64,000 nt of DNA from assembly GCF_006438965.1 (NCBI RefSeq), contig NZ_RCZM01000003.1, forward strand, positions 248,001 through 312,000. Direction: 5' to 3'. The translations under genes were made by a program, and so were the position numbers. Every line of letters starts with the position of its first letter. Positions within the stretch are counted from its first letter, which is position 1. This stretch comes from Pedococcus bigeumensis (GTDB lineage Bacteria; Actinomycetota; Actinomycetes; Actinomycetales; Dermatophilaceae). This document shows, one piece after another, positions 31,318 to 40,439 of this stretch. The notes beneath the pieces are model-generated. The model saw nothing but the letters and a program-made list of their open reading frames with translations, was not told the DNA's origin and did no database searches.

Positions 31318-31341
31318 GGCATACCCACGACTGGGTATGCC
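31318..31341 (+). terminator. Hairpin terminator after DUF2277 gene
   Basis: Perfect 10-bp stem GGCATACCCA / TGGGTATGCC with loop CGAC, eight bases after the stop codon. The arms are inverted copies of the GGCATAC heptamer abundant in this chromosome. Confidence 0.75.
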
Positions 31342-31442
31342 GGGCGCCCGCCTCCGCGGCGAAGACACCACTCCGCGGTGCGGGAGGCGAGGGGCTGTGG
31401 ATATCCGCGCGTACGTCGCGGCAGCGCTGCCATCGTGAGGAC

Positions 31443-32285
31443 ATGACGCCCTCACCGACCTCCTCCCCGATGCCATCGCGCACCCCCAGCGAGGGCGACG
31501 GATCCTCAGTCGGAGCCCAGGGCTGGTCGAGCCGCTGGCGAGACGACGACGTTGACGACGACGTTGCGGCGCCGGCACCGACCCAGGGACGGCGACCGCG
31601 GATCACCCACTTGGTGCTCGTGGACGGGCTTCCGGCAGACCACTGGGTCGAGGACGGCAGCGACGGTGGGTGGCAGTCCCGGCACCGACGTCGCGGCGGC
31701 CCTGCCCTGTCCACCGAGCACGACGACCGCGAGCGCGAGCTGCGTTGGCTGGACTGCCTCGTCGGTGGACGCGAGGCACTGCTCGCCCTCGACGACCGGC
31801 CTCTCGTCACCGGACCGCTCGACCTCGGCGACGTCCCGCCAGACGTGCGGATGCGGGCGGAGGCGATCAGCCTGGAGTGCGACCGGCTGGCCGTCGAGGT
31901 GTTCGGGCTGGACGAGCTGGTGGCAGCCCTGCGCCGCCTGCTCGCCGCGGCCTTGACCGCCGACCCCGGGATGCTCCAGCGCAGCAACCGTGACGACACG
32001 GCGACGGGTGCCCTGGTGTGGGCGGCCGGGCAGGCCAACGGCCTGATCGGGCCGGAGGGCCACCTGCTGGCGCGCGAGCTGTGGCCGCGGCTGGGCATCC
32101 CCCCGTCGGCTGCCGGCCGGGGCGCTGCCCTGGTGCAGCGACTCGCACCGGGCAGCGACCAGCTGGTGGCACCGCCGGGCGCGCCACGGCTGAGAGCGAC
32201 GGGAGTTCCCGGTGCCCTGCTCGGCACCACCCGCGCCCTGCTCGTGACCCGGCGCGACGAGGTCCTCGGCACCGGTTTGCGATGA
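31443..32285 (+). CDS. Hypothetical protein with disordered N-terminus
   Basis: 280 residues. The first 55 are Pro/Ser/Asp-rich and disordered. The remainder is mainly helical (HLVLVDGLPADHWVED ... RELRWLDCLVGGREALLALDDRPL ... LECDRLAVEVFGLDELVAALRRLLAAAL ... TGALVWAAGQANGLIGPEGHLLARELWPRLGI). Not recognised. Codon usage matches the chromosome. It stands alone between DUF2277 and the MFS gene. Confidence 0.6.
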   Translation: MTPSPTSSPMPSRTPSEGDGSSVGAQGWSSRWRDDDVDDDVAAPAPTQGRRPRITHLVLVDGLPADHWVEDGSDGGWQSRHRRRGGPALSTEHDDRERELRWLDCLVGGREALLALDDRPLVTGPLDLGDVPPDVRMRAEAISLECDRLAVEVFGLDELVAALRRLLAAALTADPGMLQRSNRDDTATGALVWAAGQANGLIGPEGHLLARELWPRLGIPPSAAGRGAALVQRLAPGSDQLVAPPGAPRLRATGVPGALLGTTRALLVTRRDEVLGTGLR

Positions 32286-32352
32286 GTTCTGGTGGGACCC
32301 GCGGTCTAAGTCCGTGAACCCAGCATCCACGGAGCACACCAGAGGACATCCC

Positions 32353-33891
32353 ATGAGCGACACCACCTGCATCACCGAGCCGGAGCCCGCGGTGGCCCCC
32401 GCTCCCCCGCAGACCACCGAGCCGGCGACCGCAGTCGTCGGTCACCCCGAGGCAGCCGAAACCCCCAAGGTCAACGTCAACCTGGTCATGCGGATCCTCG
32501 TCCTGTCGACCTTCGTCGTCATCCTCAACGAGACGATCATGGTCAACGCGATTCCGCGGCTGATGCGCGAGTTCGCGGTTCCGGCGACGAGCGCCCAGTG
32601 GCTCTCCACCGCCTTCATGCTCACCATGGCGGTTGTCATCCCGGCCACGGGGTGGTTCCTCCAGCGGGTGACCACCCGGACGGCCTACGCCCTCGCCATG
32701 GGCTTGTTCCTCACCGGCACCACCATCGCGACGCTGGCACCCAGCTTCTCGGTCCTGCTCGTCGCCCGCGTCGTTCAGGCCAGCGGCACCGCCGTGATGA
32801 TGCCCCTGCTCATGACGACGATGATGACCCTCGTACCGCCGCAGGACCGCGGCAAGGTGATGGGCAACGTCACCCTCGTCATGTCGGTGGCACCGGCGCT
32901 CGGGCCGGCCGTCTCGGGCGTGCTGCTCCAGCTCGGGTCGTGGCGGCTGATCTTCGCGGTGGTCCTTCCCATCGCCGGCGTCGTCGGCCTGCTCGGACTG
33001 CGCGAGCTGGTCAACATCGGCGAACCCCGCGCCACCCGCATCGACCTGCCCAGCGTCGTCCTGTCCGCGGTCGGCTTCGGTGCCCTCGTCTACGGCCTCA
33101 GCGGGCTCGGCGACGGCGGGCGCGCCAGCCACACCGTGCCGCCGGCCCTCGTCACCGCGGTCGGTGTGCTGTCACTCGCAGCGTTCGTCCGCCGCCAGAT
33201 CACGCTGCAGCGGGGCGCCGGTCCGCTGCTCGACCTGCGCACCCTGACCTTCGGGCCGTTCGCGATCTCCCTCGGCCTGATGTGCCTGGCCTTCATGGCG
33301 ATGATGGGCGCGATGATCCTGCTGCCGCTCTACCTGCAGGACGTGCTCGGGCTCAGCACGCTGACGACCGGTCTGCTGCTCATGCCCGGTGGGCTGGTCA
33401 TGGGTCTGCTCGGCCCGGTGGTGGGTCGGGCCTACGACAAGGTCGGCGCGACCCGGTTGGTCATCCCCGGCGCGGTCGTCATGGCGACCAGCCTGGCACT
33501 GTTCACCCGGGTCGGGCAGGACACGTCGCCGTGGCTGCTGCTGGTCAACCACATGTTCCTCATGGCCGCGCTGGCCCTGATCTTCACGCCGGTCTTCACC
33601 TCCGGCCTCTCGGTCCTGCCGCCGCACCTGTACGCCCACGGCAGCGCCGTCCTCGGGTCACTGCAGCAGGTCGCCGCCGCGGCCGGCACCGCGATCGTCG
33701 TCAGCGTGATGGCCGGCCGTGCCGCCTCGGCCGCCGCAGACGGAGCCACCCAGCTCGGCGCCCTGAGCACCGGCGTCCGGTGGGGCTTCGGGGTGGGCGC
33801 GGTCATCGCCGTTGCCGTCGTCGCCGTGTCCTTCGCGGTCCGTACCCCGGTGCTACCCGCCCACGAGGACGCACCGGCCACCCAGCACTGA
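32353..33891 (+). CDS. MFS multidrug exporter, DHA2 (14-helix) type
   Basis: 512 residues from ATG 32353, preferred over 32314 because AGAGGA precedes it. Fourteen hydrophobic helices start at VMRILVLSTFVVILNETIMVNAIPRLM, with the DHA2 motif C near MSVAPALGPAVSGVLL. It exports drugs or metabolites using the proton gradient. No regulator adjoins it; a strong bidirectional hairpin follows. Confidence 0.9.
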   Translation: MSDTTCITEPEPAVAPAPPQTTEPATAVVGHPEAAETPKVNVNLVMRILVLSTFVVILNETIMVNAIPRLMREFAVPATSAQWLSTAFMLTMAVVIPATGWFLQRVTTRTAYALAMGLFLTGTTIATLAPSFSVLLVARVVQASGTAVMMPLLMTTMMTLVPPQDRGKVMGNVTLVMSVAPALGPAVSGVLLQLGSWRLIFAVVLPIAGVVGLLGLRELVNIGEPRATRIDLPSVVLSAVGFGALVYGLSGLGDGGRASHTVPPALVTAVGVLSLAAFVRRQITLQRGAGPLLDLRTLTFGPFAISLGLMCLAFMAMMGAMILLPLYLQDVLGLSTLTTGLLLMPGGLVMGLLGPVVGRAYDKVGATRLVIPGAVVMATSLALFTRVGQDTSPWLLLVNHMFLMAALALIFTPVFTSGLSVLPPHLYAHGSAVLGSLQQVAAAAGTAIVVSVMAGRAASAAADGATQLGALSTGVRWGFGVGAVIAVAVVAVSFAVRTPVLPAHEDAPATQH

Positions 33892-33914
33892 CCCAGTCAC
33901 CACCAGCAGGGCAC

Positions 33915-33984
33915 CACTTCTGGCCACCCATCACCCACCAGGTCCCGATCCACCGGCCTGGTGCGTGCTGGGTGGCCAGAAGTG
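33915..33984. terminator. Bidirectional nested hairpin between convergent genes
   Basis: A perfect 16-bp stem, CACTTCTGGCCACCCA (33915-33930) with TGGGTGGCCAGAAGTG (33969-33984), encloses a second stem CACCAGG / CCTGGTG. It separates the MFS gene from the convergent lipoprotein gene and should terminate both. Confidence 0.8.
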
Positions 33985-33997
33985 CGTTCGTGACGGG

Positions 33998-34345
33998 TCA
34001 GGGAGTAGTCGCCGCCTGCTGCGCGGCCTCATGGCACTGCGTCACGCTGTCCGGTGACATCACGCCGCTCGGAGAGATCTTCTGGCGGGCCGCGACCGCA
34101 CCGAGCAGGCGGCACATGTCGATCACGTCGTCCTGGGATGCCACGCCTGCGTACGACGAGTCCCCGCTGCCGTTGGTGCCGAGGCGCTGGACCACCTCGT
34201 CGGCGACGGACCCGGCCGAGAGACGGTCGCCACCGCAGGAAGCCAGCAGGATCAGCACCAGGACGACGTTCACCCACGTCGGCAACCTGACGATGGGTGG
34301 CTTGGGCGGGTCGGGCTGTGCTGCGACATGGAAAGGCTGTGACAT
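33998..34345 (-). CDS. Small putative lipoprotein
   Basis: 115 residues from ATG 34345, with AGGGGG upstream. A 27-residue Pro-rich N-terminus precedes a hydrophobic helix ending in a lipobox-like LLASCGGD, then a 70-residue domain with two Cys (IDMCRLLGAVAARQ and VTQCHEAAQQAA) that could pair. The long N-terminal extension is unusual for a lipoprotein, so it may instead be a type II membrane protein. Not recognised. Confidence 0.6.
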   Translation of the reverse strand: MSQPFHVAAQPDPPKPPIVRLPTWVNVVLVLILLASCGGDRLSAGSVADEVVQRLGTNGSGDSSYAGVASQDDVIDMCRLLGAVAARQKISPSGVMSPDSVTQCHEAAQQAATTP

Positions 34346-34415
34346 CGGTTCCCCCTGGTGAGTGCGCGGGCGCAACGTGGCGACATTCTGACGTGGTGGA
34401 CGGCATGCTGGCTCC

Positions 34416-35105
34416 GTGACACACCCCGTCGTCGATGCCGTCCGGGCCACGCTCGCGGGAGCCGGCGACCCCCAGCGCGCGGTAGCCCAGCAGGCCTACA
34501 TGAAGTCGTCGATGCCCTACCGCGGTCTCACCTCACCCGAGCTCAAGGCGCTGCTGCGCCCGATCCTGGCCGACCCGGCATACCGGATCGCGGAGCGCGA
34601 CGACTGGGAACGCGCGGTGCGCGACCTCTGGGACGGCGCCACCCACCGCGAGGAGAGGTATGCCGCAGCGGCCCTCACGGGGCACCGCGCCTATGTGGCG
34701 TGGCAGGACCCCGCGGTGGTCCCGCTGTACCGGCACCTCATCGTCACGGGCGCCTGGTGGGACCACGTGGACGAGCTCGCGAGCAACCGGATCGGCCCGA
34801 TCCTGTTGTCACACAACGAGATCATCACGCCGATCGTCCGCGGCTGGGCGACCGAGGACGACCTGTGGCTGCGTCGCACAGCCATCATCAGCCAGCTGAC
34901 CTTCAAGGAACAGACCGACCTCGCCCTGCTTCGTGAGGCCATCGAGCCGAACCTCGCGGACACCAGCTTCTGGATCCGCAAGGCCATTGGGTGGGCCCTG
35001 CGCCAGTACGCCCGCGCCGACCCGGACTGGGTGCGGGCGACGGTGACGGAGTACGGCGACCAGCTCAGCGGGCTGAGCCGGCGCGAGGCGCTCAAGCACC
35101 TCTGA
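34416..35105 (+). CDS. DNA alkylation repair protein, AlkD family
   Basis: 229 residues, GTG start. A HEAT-like repeat DNA glycosylase: QQAYMKSSMPYRGLTSPELKALLRPIL, WERAVRDLWDGATHREERYAAAALTG, WWDHVDELASNRIGPIL, LWLRRTAIISQLTFKEQTDLALLREAIEPNLADTSFWIRKAIGWALRQYARADPDWV. The Trp and Asp residues that line the lesion-binding cleft in AlkD are present (WDHVDELA). It removes bulky alkylated purines. Convergent with the MFS gene at 35092, overlapping at the 3' ends. Confidence 0.92.
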   Translation: MTHPVVDAVRATLAGAGDPQRAVAQQAYMKSSMPYRGLTSPELKALLRPILADPAYRIAERDDWERAVRDLWDGATHREERYAAAALTGHRAYVAWQDPAVVPLYRHLIVTGAWWDHVDELASNRIGPILLSHNEIITPIVRGWATEDDLWLRRTAIISQLTFKEQTDLALLREAIEPNLADTSFWIRKAIGWALRQYARADPDWVRATVTEYGDQLSGLSRREALKHL

Positions 35106-36300
35106 GCACAGGACCCCCGCCGCCGCGGACCACCACCCGGGCGATCGCGAGTGCGACCAGCGTGGCAGCCGCGGCCACGAGGAACGCTGCACCGATCCGC
35201 CCCGCGTCGGCCAGCGATCCGGCCACCGCGGCACCGACCGACGAGCCGACGAGGAAGGCCGAGATCAGCCACGCGAACGCCTCGGTGGTGGTGCCGGGCG
35301 GGGCGAGCCGGTCGACGAGCTGGAAAACACAGGTCAGCACGGGCGGCAGCCCCAGCCCGCTGGCGACGGTGAGCAGCCCCATCACCCACGGCGTCGACGG
35401 CACCAGGGCCTGCGCGGCATACGTGACCACGAGGACCCCTAGCCCGAGCAGGAGGTCACGTCGCGGGTCGCGGTGTGGCGCGCGCGGGCTGTAGGCCACC
35501 CCGCCGATCAGCGCCCCGAGCGCGTTGGCCGCCACCAGCCACGGCGCCAGCCCGCGGTCGCCGACCGACTCGGCGTAGGCGACCAGCGCGACCGCCGGCA
35601 CGCCGACGGTGAGCCCGACGAGCACGATGGCGGAGTAGAGCACGACGAGCCGACGCGAGCGCAGCGGGCCCAACCAGTGCCGGTCCTCGTGGACCGGCGG
35701 CGTCCAGGCCCGCGAGGCCCGCGACGCCACGAACCACAGCGTGCCGAGCAGCCCGACGACGGCCGCGGCCACCAGCCCACCCGAGGCGCCCCCGAGCTGG
35801 GCGAGCAGGACGGCCAGCGGGCCCAGCACGAAGATCAGCTCCTGGGCCGCCGCGTCGAGGGCGAACGCCGACGGCACCTGCCGCGGCGACAGCACCGACG
35901 GCCAGAGGGTCCGCAGGGCTGGCTCGAGGGGTGGCGTTGCCAGCCCGGCCACGAGGGCGATCGCGAGCGCGCCGCCCGACGGCACCCACGGCAGCACCGC
36001 GAGCGCCACCGACGAGACCACCCCACCGAGCACGAGGGATGAGCGCTGCCCGCGCACGTCCATCACCCGCGACAGCGCGGGCCCACCGAGGCAACAACCG
36101 AGTGAGTATGCCGCGGTCAGCAGACCGGCTCGCCCGAAGCCGCTGCCAGTGTCGCGGGCGAACAGCACCAGCGCCAGCGGCACCATGCCGTTGGGCAACC
36201 GGCCGACCAGGGCCGAGAAAAGCAGGCGCGCGACCTGCGGCAGCCGGAGCAGCCCGACGGGACTCAGCGAGCCCTCAGGTGCAGGAGCCGGTTCAGTCAC
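35092..36300 (-). CDS. MFS transporter
   Basis: 402 residues from a GTG that overlaps the end of the deacetylase gene by eight bases. Twelve hydrophobic helices, beginning LLRLPQVARLLFSALVGRLPNGMVPLALVLFARDTG, a common opening of actinobacterial MFS proteins of unknown substrate. It is cotranscribed with the PIG-L gene. Confidence 0.85.
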   Translation of the reverse strand: MTEPAPAPEGSLSPVGLLRLPQVARLLFSALVGRLPNGMVPLALVLFARDTGSGFGRAGLLTAAYSLGCCLGGPALSRVMDVRGQRSSLVLGGVVSSVALAVLPWVPSGGALAIALVAGLATPPLEPALRTLWPSVLSPRQVPSAFALDAAAQELIFVLGPLAVLLAQLGGASGGLVAAAVVGLLGTLWFVASRASRAWTPPVHEDRHWLGPLRSRRLVVLYSAIVLVGLTVGVPAVALVAYAESVGDRGLAPWLVAANALGALIGGVAYSPRAPHRDPRRDLLLGLGVLVVTYAAQALVPSTPWVMGLLTVASGLGLPPVLTCVFQLVDRLAPPGTTTEAFAWLISAFLVGSSVGAAVAGSLADAGRIGAAFLVAAAATLVALAIARVVVRGGGGPVLRGA

Positions 36301-37105
36301 CGAACGGCCAGCCGACCTGCATCTGCGGGTGCTGGGCCGTGTCGACGCCGGGCTCGATGTAGTGCTCACGACCGAAGAAGCTGGCGAAGAACTCGGGCGG
36401 CATCGCGAGCATCCCCTCGATGTCGGTGGCCTGGCTGCGGTGCGCTTCGAGGGAGGCGCGCCGCTGGGTCAGGTAGTCGCCGGTGTCGACCTGCCAGGTG
36501 ATCTCGGCCTCGGGGGTGCCGAGTGGGTTGCCGTCGTCCATCGGGCTGTCCGGGTCGAAGGCCTGGTCACCGGCGCCGGCTGCCACCGCGGCCTGGAACA
36601 CGCCTCGAACGATGTCGCGGTTCATCGTCGACTCGAGCAGCCTCGGTCGTCGGGCGGCCAGCTCGGCGGCGCGGTGCACGACCGGGTGGACCTTGACGTG
36701 GTCGGGGTGGCCGTAGCCGCCGTGCCAGTCGTAGCCGACCAGCACGTCGGCGTCCTCCTCGTCGAGGATCGCGACGAGCTTGGCTGCAGCCTCGTCGACG
36801 TCGGCCCCGTGGAAGGCGTTGTCGTGGGTGTTTTGCTCCCAGCCGCGCATGCCCGAGTCGGCGTAGCCCAGCCACGCGATCCGCTGGACCCCCAGGGCGT
36901 CGGCGCTCGCCTGGGCCTCGCGGCGACGCCAGTGCACCAGTGTCTCGCCCTCCGGCAGACCCGCCGCGGGGAGCTCTCCGTGGTCACCGTTCGTGGCGAA
37001 GACGGTGACGACGCGGTGGCCCTCGGCGACCGCGCGGGCCATCGCACCCGCGGTCTGCGAGGCCTCGTCGTCGGGGTGGGCGTGGAGGAAGACGATCGTG
37101 GACAC
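36293..37105 (-). CDS. PIG-L deacetylase, mycothiol conjugate amidase-like
   Basis: 270 residues from GTG 37105. Zinc-site motif HAHPDDEA near the start and GYGHPDHVKVH further on, as in MshB and Mca. The length and the GYADSGMRGW and EFFASFFGREHYI segments are closer to Mca, which cleaves mycothiol S-conjugates during detoxification, than to MshB. An ATG at 37159 would add 18 residues ahead of the beta strand that precedes the zinc motif and is unlikely. Confidence 0.82.
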   Translation of the reverse strand: MSTIVFLHAHPDDEASQTAGAMARAVAEGHRVVTVFATNGDHGELPAAGLPEGETLVHWRRREAQASADALGVQRIAWLGYADSGMRGWEQNTHDNAFHGADVDEAAAKLVAILDEEDADVLVGYDWHGGYGHPDHVKVHPVVHRAAELAARRPRLLESTMNRDIVRGVFQAAVAAGAGDQAFDPDSPMDDGNPLGTPEAEITWQVDTGDYLTQRRASLEAHRSQATDIEGMLAMPPEFFASFFGREHYIEPGVDTAQHPQMQVGWPFGD

Positions 37106-37165
37106 CCCGTCATCATGCCAACGCCCACCGACGTCGCACGAGGCCGCCGGTCGTCTCACCTCGTG

Positions 37166-37187
37166 AAATAGTTAGACCTAACTATTT
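37166..37187. promoter_or_regulatory. Palindromic operator before the GH3 gene
   Basis: Perfect 10-bp arms AAATAGTTAG and CTAACTATTT separated by two bases, in an otherwise GC-rich context, 33 bases before the GTG of the glucosidase gene. The likely ligand is the TetR protein encoded directly after that gene. Confidence 0.7.
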
Positions 37188-37219
37188 ACGACGAACCCGC
37201 GCTCCGCTGCACTGGGTTC

Positions 37220-39715
37220 GTGACCACCGACCACCAGGCGCTCGTCGCCACCCTCGACCTCGCGACCAAGGTGCGCCTGCTCACCGGCGCCACCTCCTTC
37301 ACCCTGCACGGTGAGGACTCGATCGGCCTCGCCCCCATGGCCTTCTCCGACGGTCCCACCGGCGTGCGCGGACTCAAGTTCACCGGAGGCGAGGCGGTCG
37401 CGCTGTTCCCGAACGCCACCCTCCTCGCGAGCGCCTGGAGCGAGGACACCGCGCGCGAGGTCGGCGAGATGCTCGCCGAGGAAGCTGAGCGGCAACAGAT
37501 CCACGTCGTCCTCGGACCGACCATCAACCTGCACCGCTCCCCCCTCGGCGGGCGGCTCTTCGAGGCCTACTCCGAGGACCCGCTGCTCACCGGTCGTCTC
37601 GCCGCGGCATACGTGCAGGGCTTGCAGGGCAAGGGAATCGGCGCTTGTCTCAAGCACCTCGTCGCCAATGAGTCCGAGACGCTCCGCAACTACATGAACT
37701 CCGTCGTCAGCGAAGAGGCGCTGCGCGAGGTCTACCTCCTGCCGTTCGAGATCGCGGTCGACGATGCGCAGCCGTGGTCGATCATGGCCGCGTACAACGA
37801 CATCAACGGGGCCGCCGCCACCGAGCATGACCACGTCAACAACGAGGTGGTCAAGGGCGAGTGGGGCTGGGACGGCCTGCTCATGAGCGACTGGTTCGCG
37901 ACCAAGACCTCGGCTCCAGCGGCGCTCGGCGGGCTCGACCTCGTCATGCCCGGCCCGGACGGGCCGTGGGGCGAGGCCCTGGTAGCCGACGTCGAGTCGG
38001 GTGCCGTGCCCGAGTCGGTGATCGACGAGCACGTATGCCGGTTGCTCCTGCTCGCGGAGCGGGTCGGCGCACTCGGTGGTCCCGACGCCCACCGGTCGTG
38101 GCCCTCGGACTCGGTCGCGCCGGACGCCCCCTCGCGCCAGGCGCAGCTGCGCCGGCTCGCCACTGACGGCATGGTGGTCCTCCGGAACGAGGGTGATGTC
38201 CTTCCGCTGACCGGGGCCGGCACCGTCGCGCTGATCGGACGGCATGCGGTGGAGACGGTCTGCATGGGCGGCGGTTCTGCGCAGGTGAACCCGCCCTACC
38301 AGGTGTCCATCGCCGAAGGTCTGGGTGCCGCGATCGGCGACCGGCTCACCGTCGTGGACGGCGTAGAGGTCCGCGAACGACCGCTGCCGGCATCGCGATC
38401 CGCCATCCGCGACCCCGAGACCGGCACTCCCGGCATGCGCGTCGAGCACCTCGACGCCGACGGCCAGGTGATGCTCTCCGAACACGTCGACAGTGCCGAT
38501 GTCACGACCGGGTGGGACCACGCCCTGCCGCGTCCCACGGAGCAGCTGCGCCTGCGCGCCGAGCTCGTCGACGGCGGCCACGTGCGGCTGGGCGGCCTGG
38601 GCACCGGCCGCTGGCAGGTCAGCCTCGACGGCGTCGACCTCGGTAGTGCGGACCTCGCCTCCAGCGGTGCAGATCCCGGCGAGGGCATGTTCAAGCCGCC
38701 GCACTGGACCGCCGACGTCGACGCTGCGCCTGGCTCGCTGGTCGAGGCCGTGCTGACCATCCTGCGCTCCGACCCCCGACCCGGACCGGACGGCAAGCTG
38801 AGCACGCTGTCCCACGTCCTCGCCTCCGGCATGGGCGTCAAGTCGCTCGTGGCCGGCCCGGTGCCTCCGCCGTCGGCCGACGTGATCGCCGGAGCCGTCG
38901 AGGCCGCACGCGGCGCCGAGGTCGCCGTGGTCGTCGTCGGGCTCACCCCCGAGCAGGAGACCGAGGGAACCGACAAGACCACCCTTGCCCTGCCGGGAGA
39001 GCAGGACGCGATGGTGGCGGCAGTCGCCGCTGTTGCTGGGCGCACCGTCGTCGTCGTGAACGCTGCCACGCCGGTGCTGATGCCGTGGGCCGACGAGGTC
39101 GAGGCGATCCTCGTCGTCGGGCTGCCGGGCCAGGAGGGCGGTCACGCAGTGGCTGACGCGCTGCTCGGCGCGCGCGAGCCGGCCGGTCGGCTGGTCACGT
39201 CGTGGCCGGCAGCCGACGGTGCGGCCCCTGCCTGGGAGGTCGAACCCACCGACCTGCAGCTCGACTACACCGACGGGACCTTCGTCGGCTACCGCGGCTT
39301 CCACGCCGGCCGGGCAGACGCTCCCGCCTACTGGCTGGGTGCCGGCAACGGCTACGGGTCGTGGGAGTACGAGTCCGCCGAGCTGGTCGCGGCCAGCGCA
39401 GAGGCGGGCGGCGCCGGCGCTGACAGCGCTCCGACGGTGGCAGTCACGGTGCGCAACAGCTCAGACCGGGACTCGCGCGAGCTGGTGCAGGTCTACTTCC
39501 AGCCGACCGAGAGCGACCAGCCGGTGCGGCTGGTCGGCTGGGCCACCGTAGCGGTGGCGGCCGGCGCCAGCGCGTCCGTCGACGTCACCGCAGAAGGCAG
39601 GCTGTGGCGTCGCTGGGACACCGAAGCCGGTGGCTGGGGCACCCCGCTCTCGGGCGGAGAGCTGCTCATCGCCCGCGGCCTCGGCGACATCCGAGCCACC
39701 CTCCCGCTGGCCTAG
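37220..39715 (+). CDS. Glycoside hydrolase family 3 beta-glucosidase with PA14-like insert
   Basis: 831 residues, GTG start. The catalytic barrel shows the GH3 hallmarks: FSDGPTGVRG, KGIGACLKHLVANE and nucleophile Asp in GWDGLLMSDWFAT. The second domain carries VVVVGLTPEQETEGTDKTTLALPGEQD. Between the halves of the second domain a PA14-like insert is suggested by MRVEHLDADGQVMLSEHVDSADVTTGWDH...LGTGRWQVSLDGVDLG. A fibronectin-III-like domain ends the protein (VQVYFQPTESDQPVRLVGWATVAVAAG). No signal peptide, so the substrate is hydrolysed inside the cell. The locus is probably controlled by the downstream TetR. Confidence 0.93.
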   Translation: MTTDHQALVATLDLATKVRLLTGATSFTLHGEDSIGLAPMAFSDGPTGVRGLKFTGGEAVALFPNATLLASAWSEDTAREVGEMLAEEAERQQIHVVLGPTINLHRSPLGGRLFEAYSEDPLLTGRLAAAYVQGLQGKGIGACLKHLVANESETLRNYMNSVVSEEALREVYLLPFEIAVDDAQPWSIMAAYNDINGAAATEHDHVNNEVVKGEWGWDGLLMSDWFATKTSAPAALGGLDLVMPGPDGPWGEALVADVESGAVPESVIDEHVCRLLLLAERVGALGGPDAHRSWPSDSVAPDAPSRQAQLRRLATDGMVVLRNEGDVLPLTGAGTVALIGRHAVETVCMGGGSAQVNPPYQVSIAEGLGAAIGDRLTVVDGVEVRERPLPASRSAIRDPETGTPGMRVEHLDADGQVMLSEHVDSADVTTGWDHALPRPTEQLRLRAELVDGGHVRLGGLGTGRWQVSLDGVDLGSADLASSGADPGEGMFKPPHWTADVDAAPGSLVEAVLTILRSDPRPGPDGKLSTLSHVLASGMGVKSLVAGPVPPPSADVIAGAVEAARGAEVAVVVVGLTPEQETEGTDKTTLALPGEQDAMVAAVAAVAGRTVVVVNAATPVLMPWADEVEAILVVGLPGQEGGHAVADALLGAREPAGRLVTSWPAADGAAPAWEVEPTDLQLDYTDGTFVGYRGFHAGRADAPAYWLGAGNGYGSWEYESAELVAASAEAGGAGADSAPTVAVTVRNSSDRDSRELVQVYFQPTESDQPVRLVGWATVAVAAGASASVDVTAEGRLWRRWDTEAGGWGTPLSGGELLIARGLGDIRATLPLA

Positions 39716-39730
39716 CGGGACGCGGCGACG

Positions 39731-40411
39731 GTGAGCACCCGGCATCCGGTGACCGGCACGGCGGCGCCCGCGGACTCGACTCCCGCCAGACGTGGCCGCG
39801 GCAGACCCAAGGGCGCTGCGGGCGCGGGCGAGACGCGGGAGCGGATCGTCGCGGCGGCGGCCGACCTGTTCGCCGAGCGGGGGTTCCACGCGACGCCGAT
39901 GACCGGGATCGCAGTCGCATCGGGGCTGAGCCAGACCGGTCTGCTGCACCACTTCGCCTCCAAGGAGGACCTGCTCGCGGCCGTCCTCGAGCAGCGCGAC
40001 ACCAGGGACGTGGAGGCCCTGTCGGCCAGGCGAGCAGTGCCGGCTCGTGGCTGGGAGGTCTACGACGACATGGTCGAGCTGGTCCGCCTCAACGCCGAGC
40101 GGGAGGCGCTCGTGCGGCTGTTCACGAACCTGGCCGGCGAGGCGGTCGACCGCACCCACCCAGGGCACGACTGGCTGCGCCGGCACCACGCGGTTGCCGT
40201 CGACTCGCTAACCCGCGGGCTGACCGAGGCCGTCGCGGACGGCACGGCGGACCCCGAGGTCCCGGCGTGGACCATCGCCCGACAGTTCGTCGCGCTGATG
40301 GACGGGCTGCAGCTGCAGTGGTTGATGGCGCCCGAGGAGGTGGACATGGCCGCCGACGTCGCGGCCCATCTCGCAACGGTGCGCGACCGCTGGGCGACCA
40401 CGGCCGGTTAG
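39731..40411 (+). CDS. TetR family regulator
   Basis: 226 residues, GTG start 15 bases after the GH3 stop codon. The DNA-binding domain reads TRERIVAAAADLFAERGFHATPMTGIAVASGLSQTGLLHHFASKEDLLAAVLE, preceded by a basic Arg/Gly-rich arm. Cotranscribed with the glucosidase and therefore a candidate for the AT-rich palindrome at 37166; an oligosaccharide or aglycone may be the inducer (inference). Confidence 0.9.
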   Translation: MSTRHPVTGTAAPADSTPARRGRGRPKGAAGAGETRERIVAAAADLFAERGFHATPMTGIAVASGLSQTGLLHHFASKEDLLAAVLEQRDTRDVEALSARRAVPARGWEVYDDMVELVRLNAEREALVRLFTNLAGEAVDRTHPGHDWLRRHHAVAVDSLTRGLTEAVADGTADPEVPAWTIARQFVALMDGLQLQWLMAPEEVDMAADVAAHLATVRDRWATTAG

Positions 40412-40439
40412 CCGCGCGCCCAACCGTTAGCGTTGCGCG

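Noticed and set aside
37178-39304. 708-codon open frame on the minus strand opposite the GH3 gene
   Set aside because: Antisense shadow of a high-GC gene. The plus-strand frame has complete GH3 motifs, while the minus frame is His/Arg/Gly-rich with no domain.
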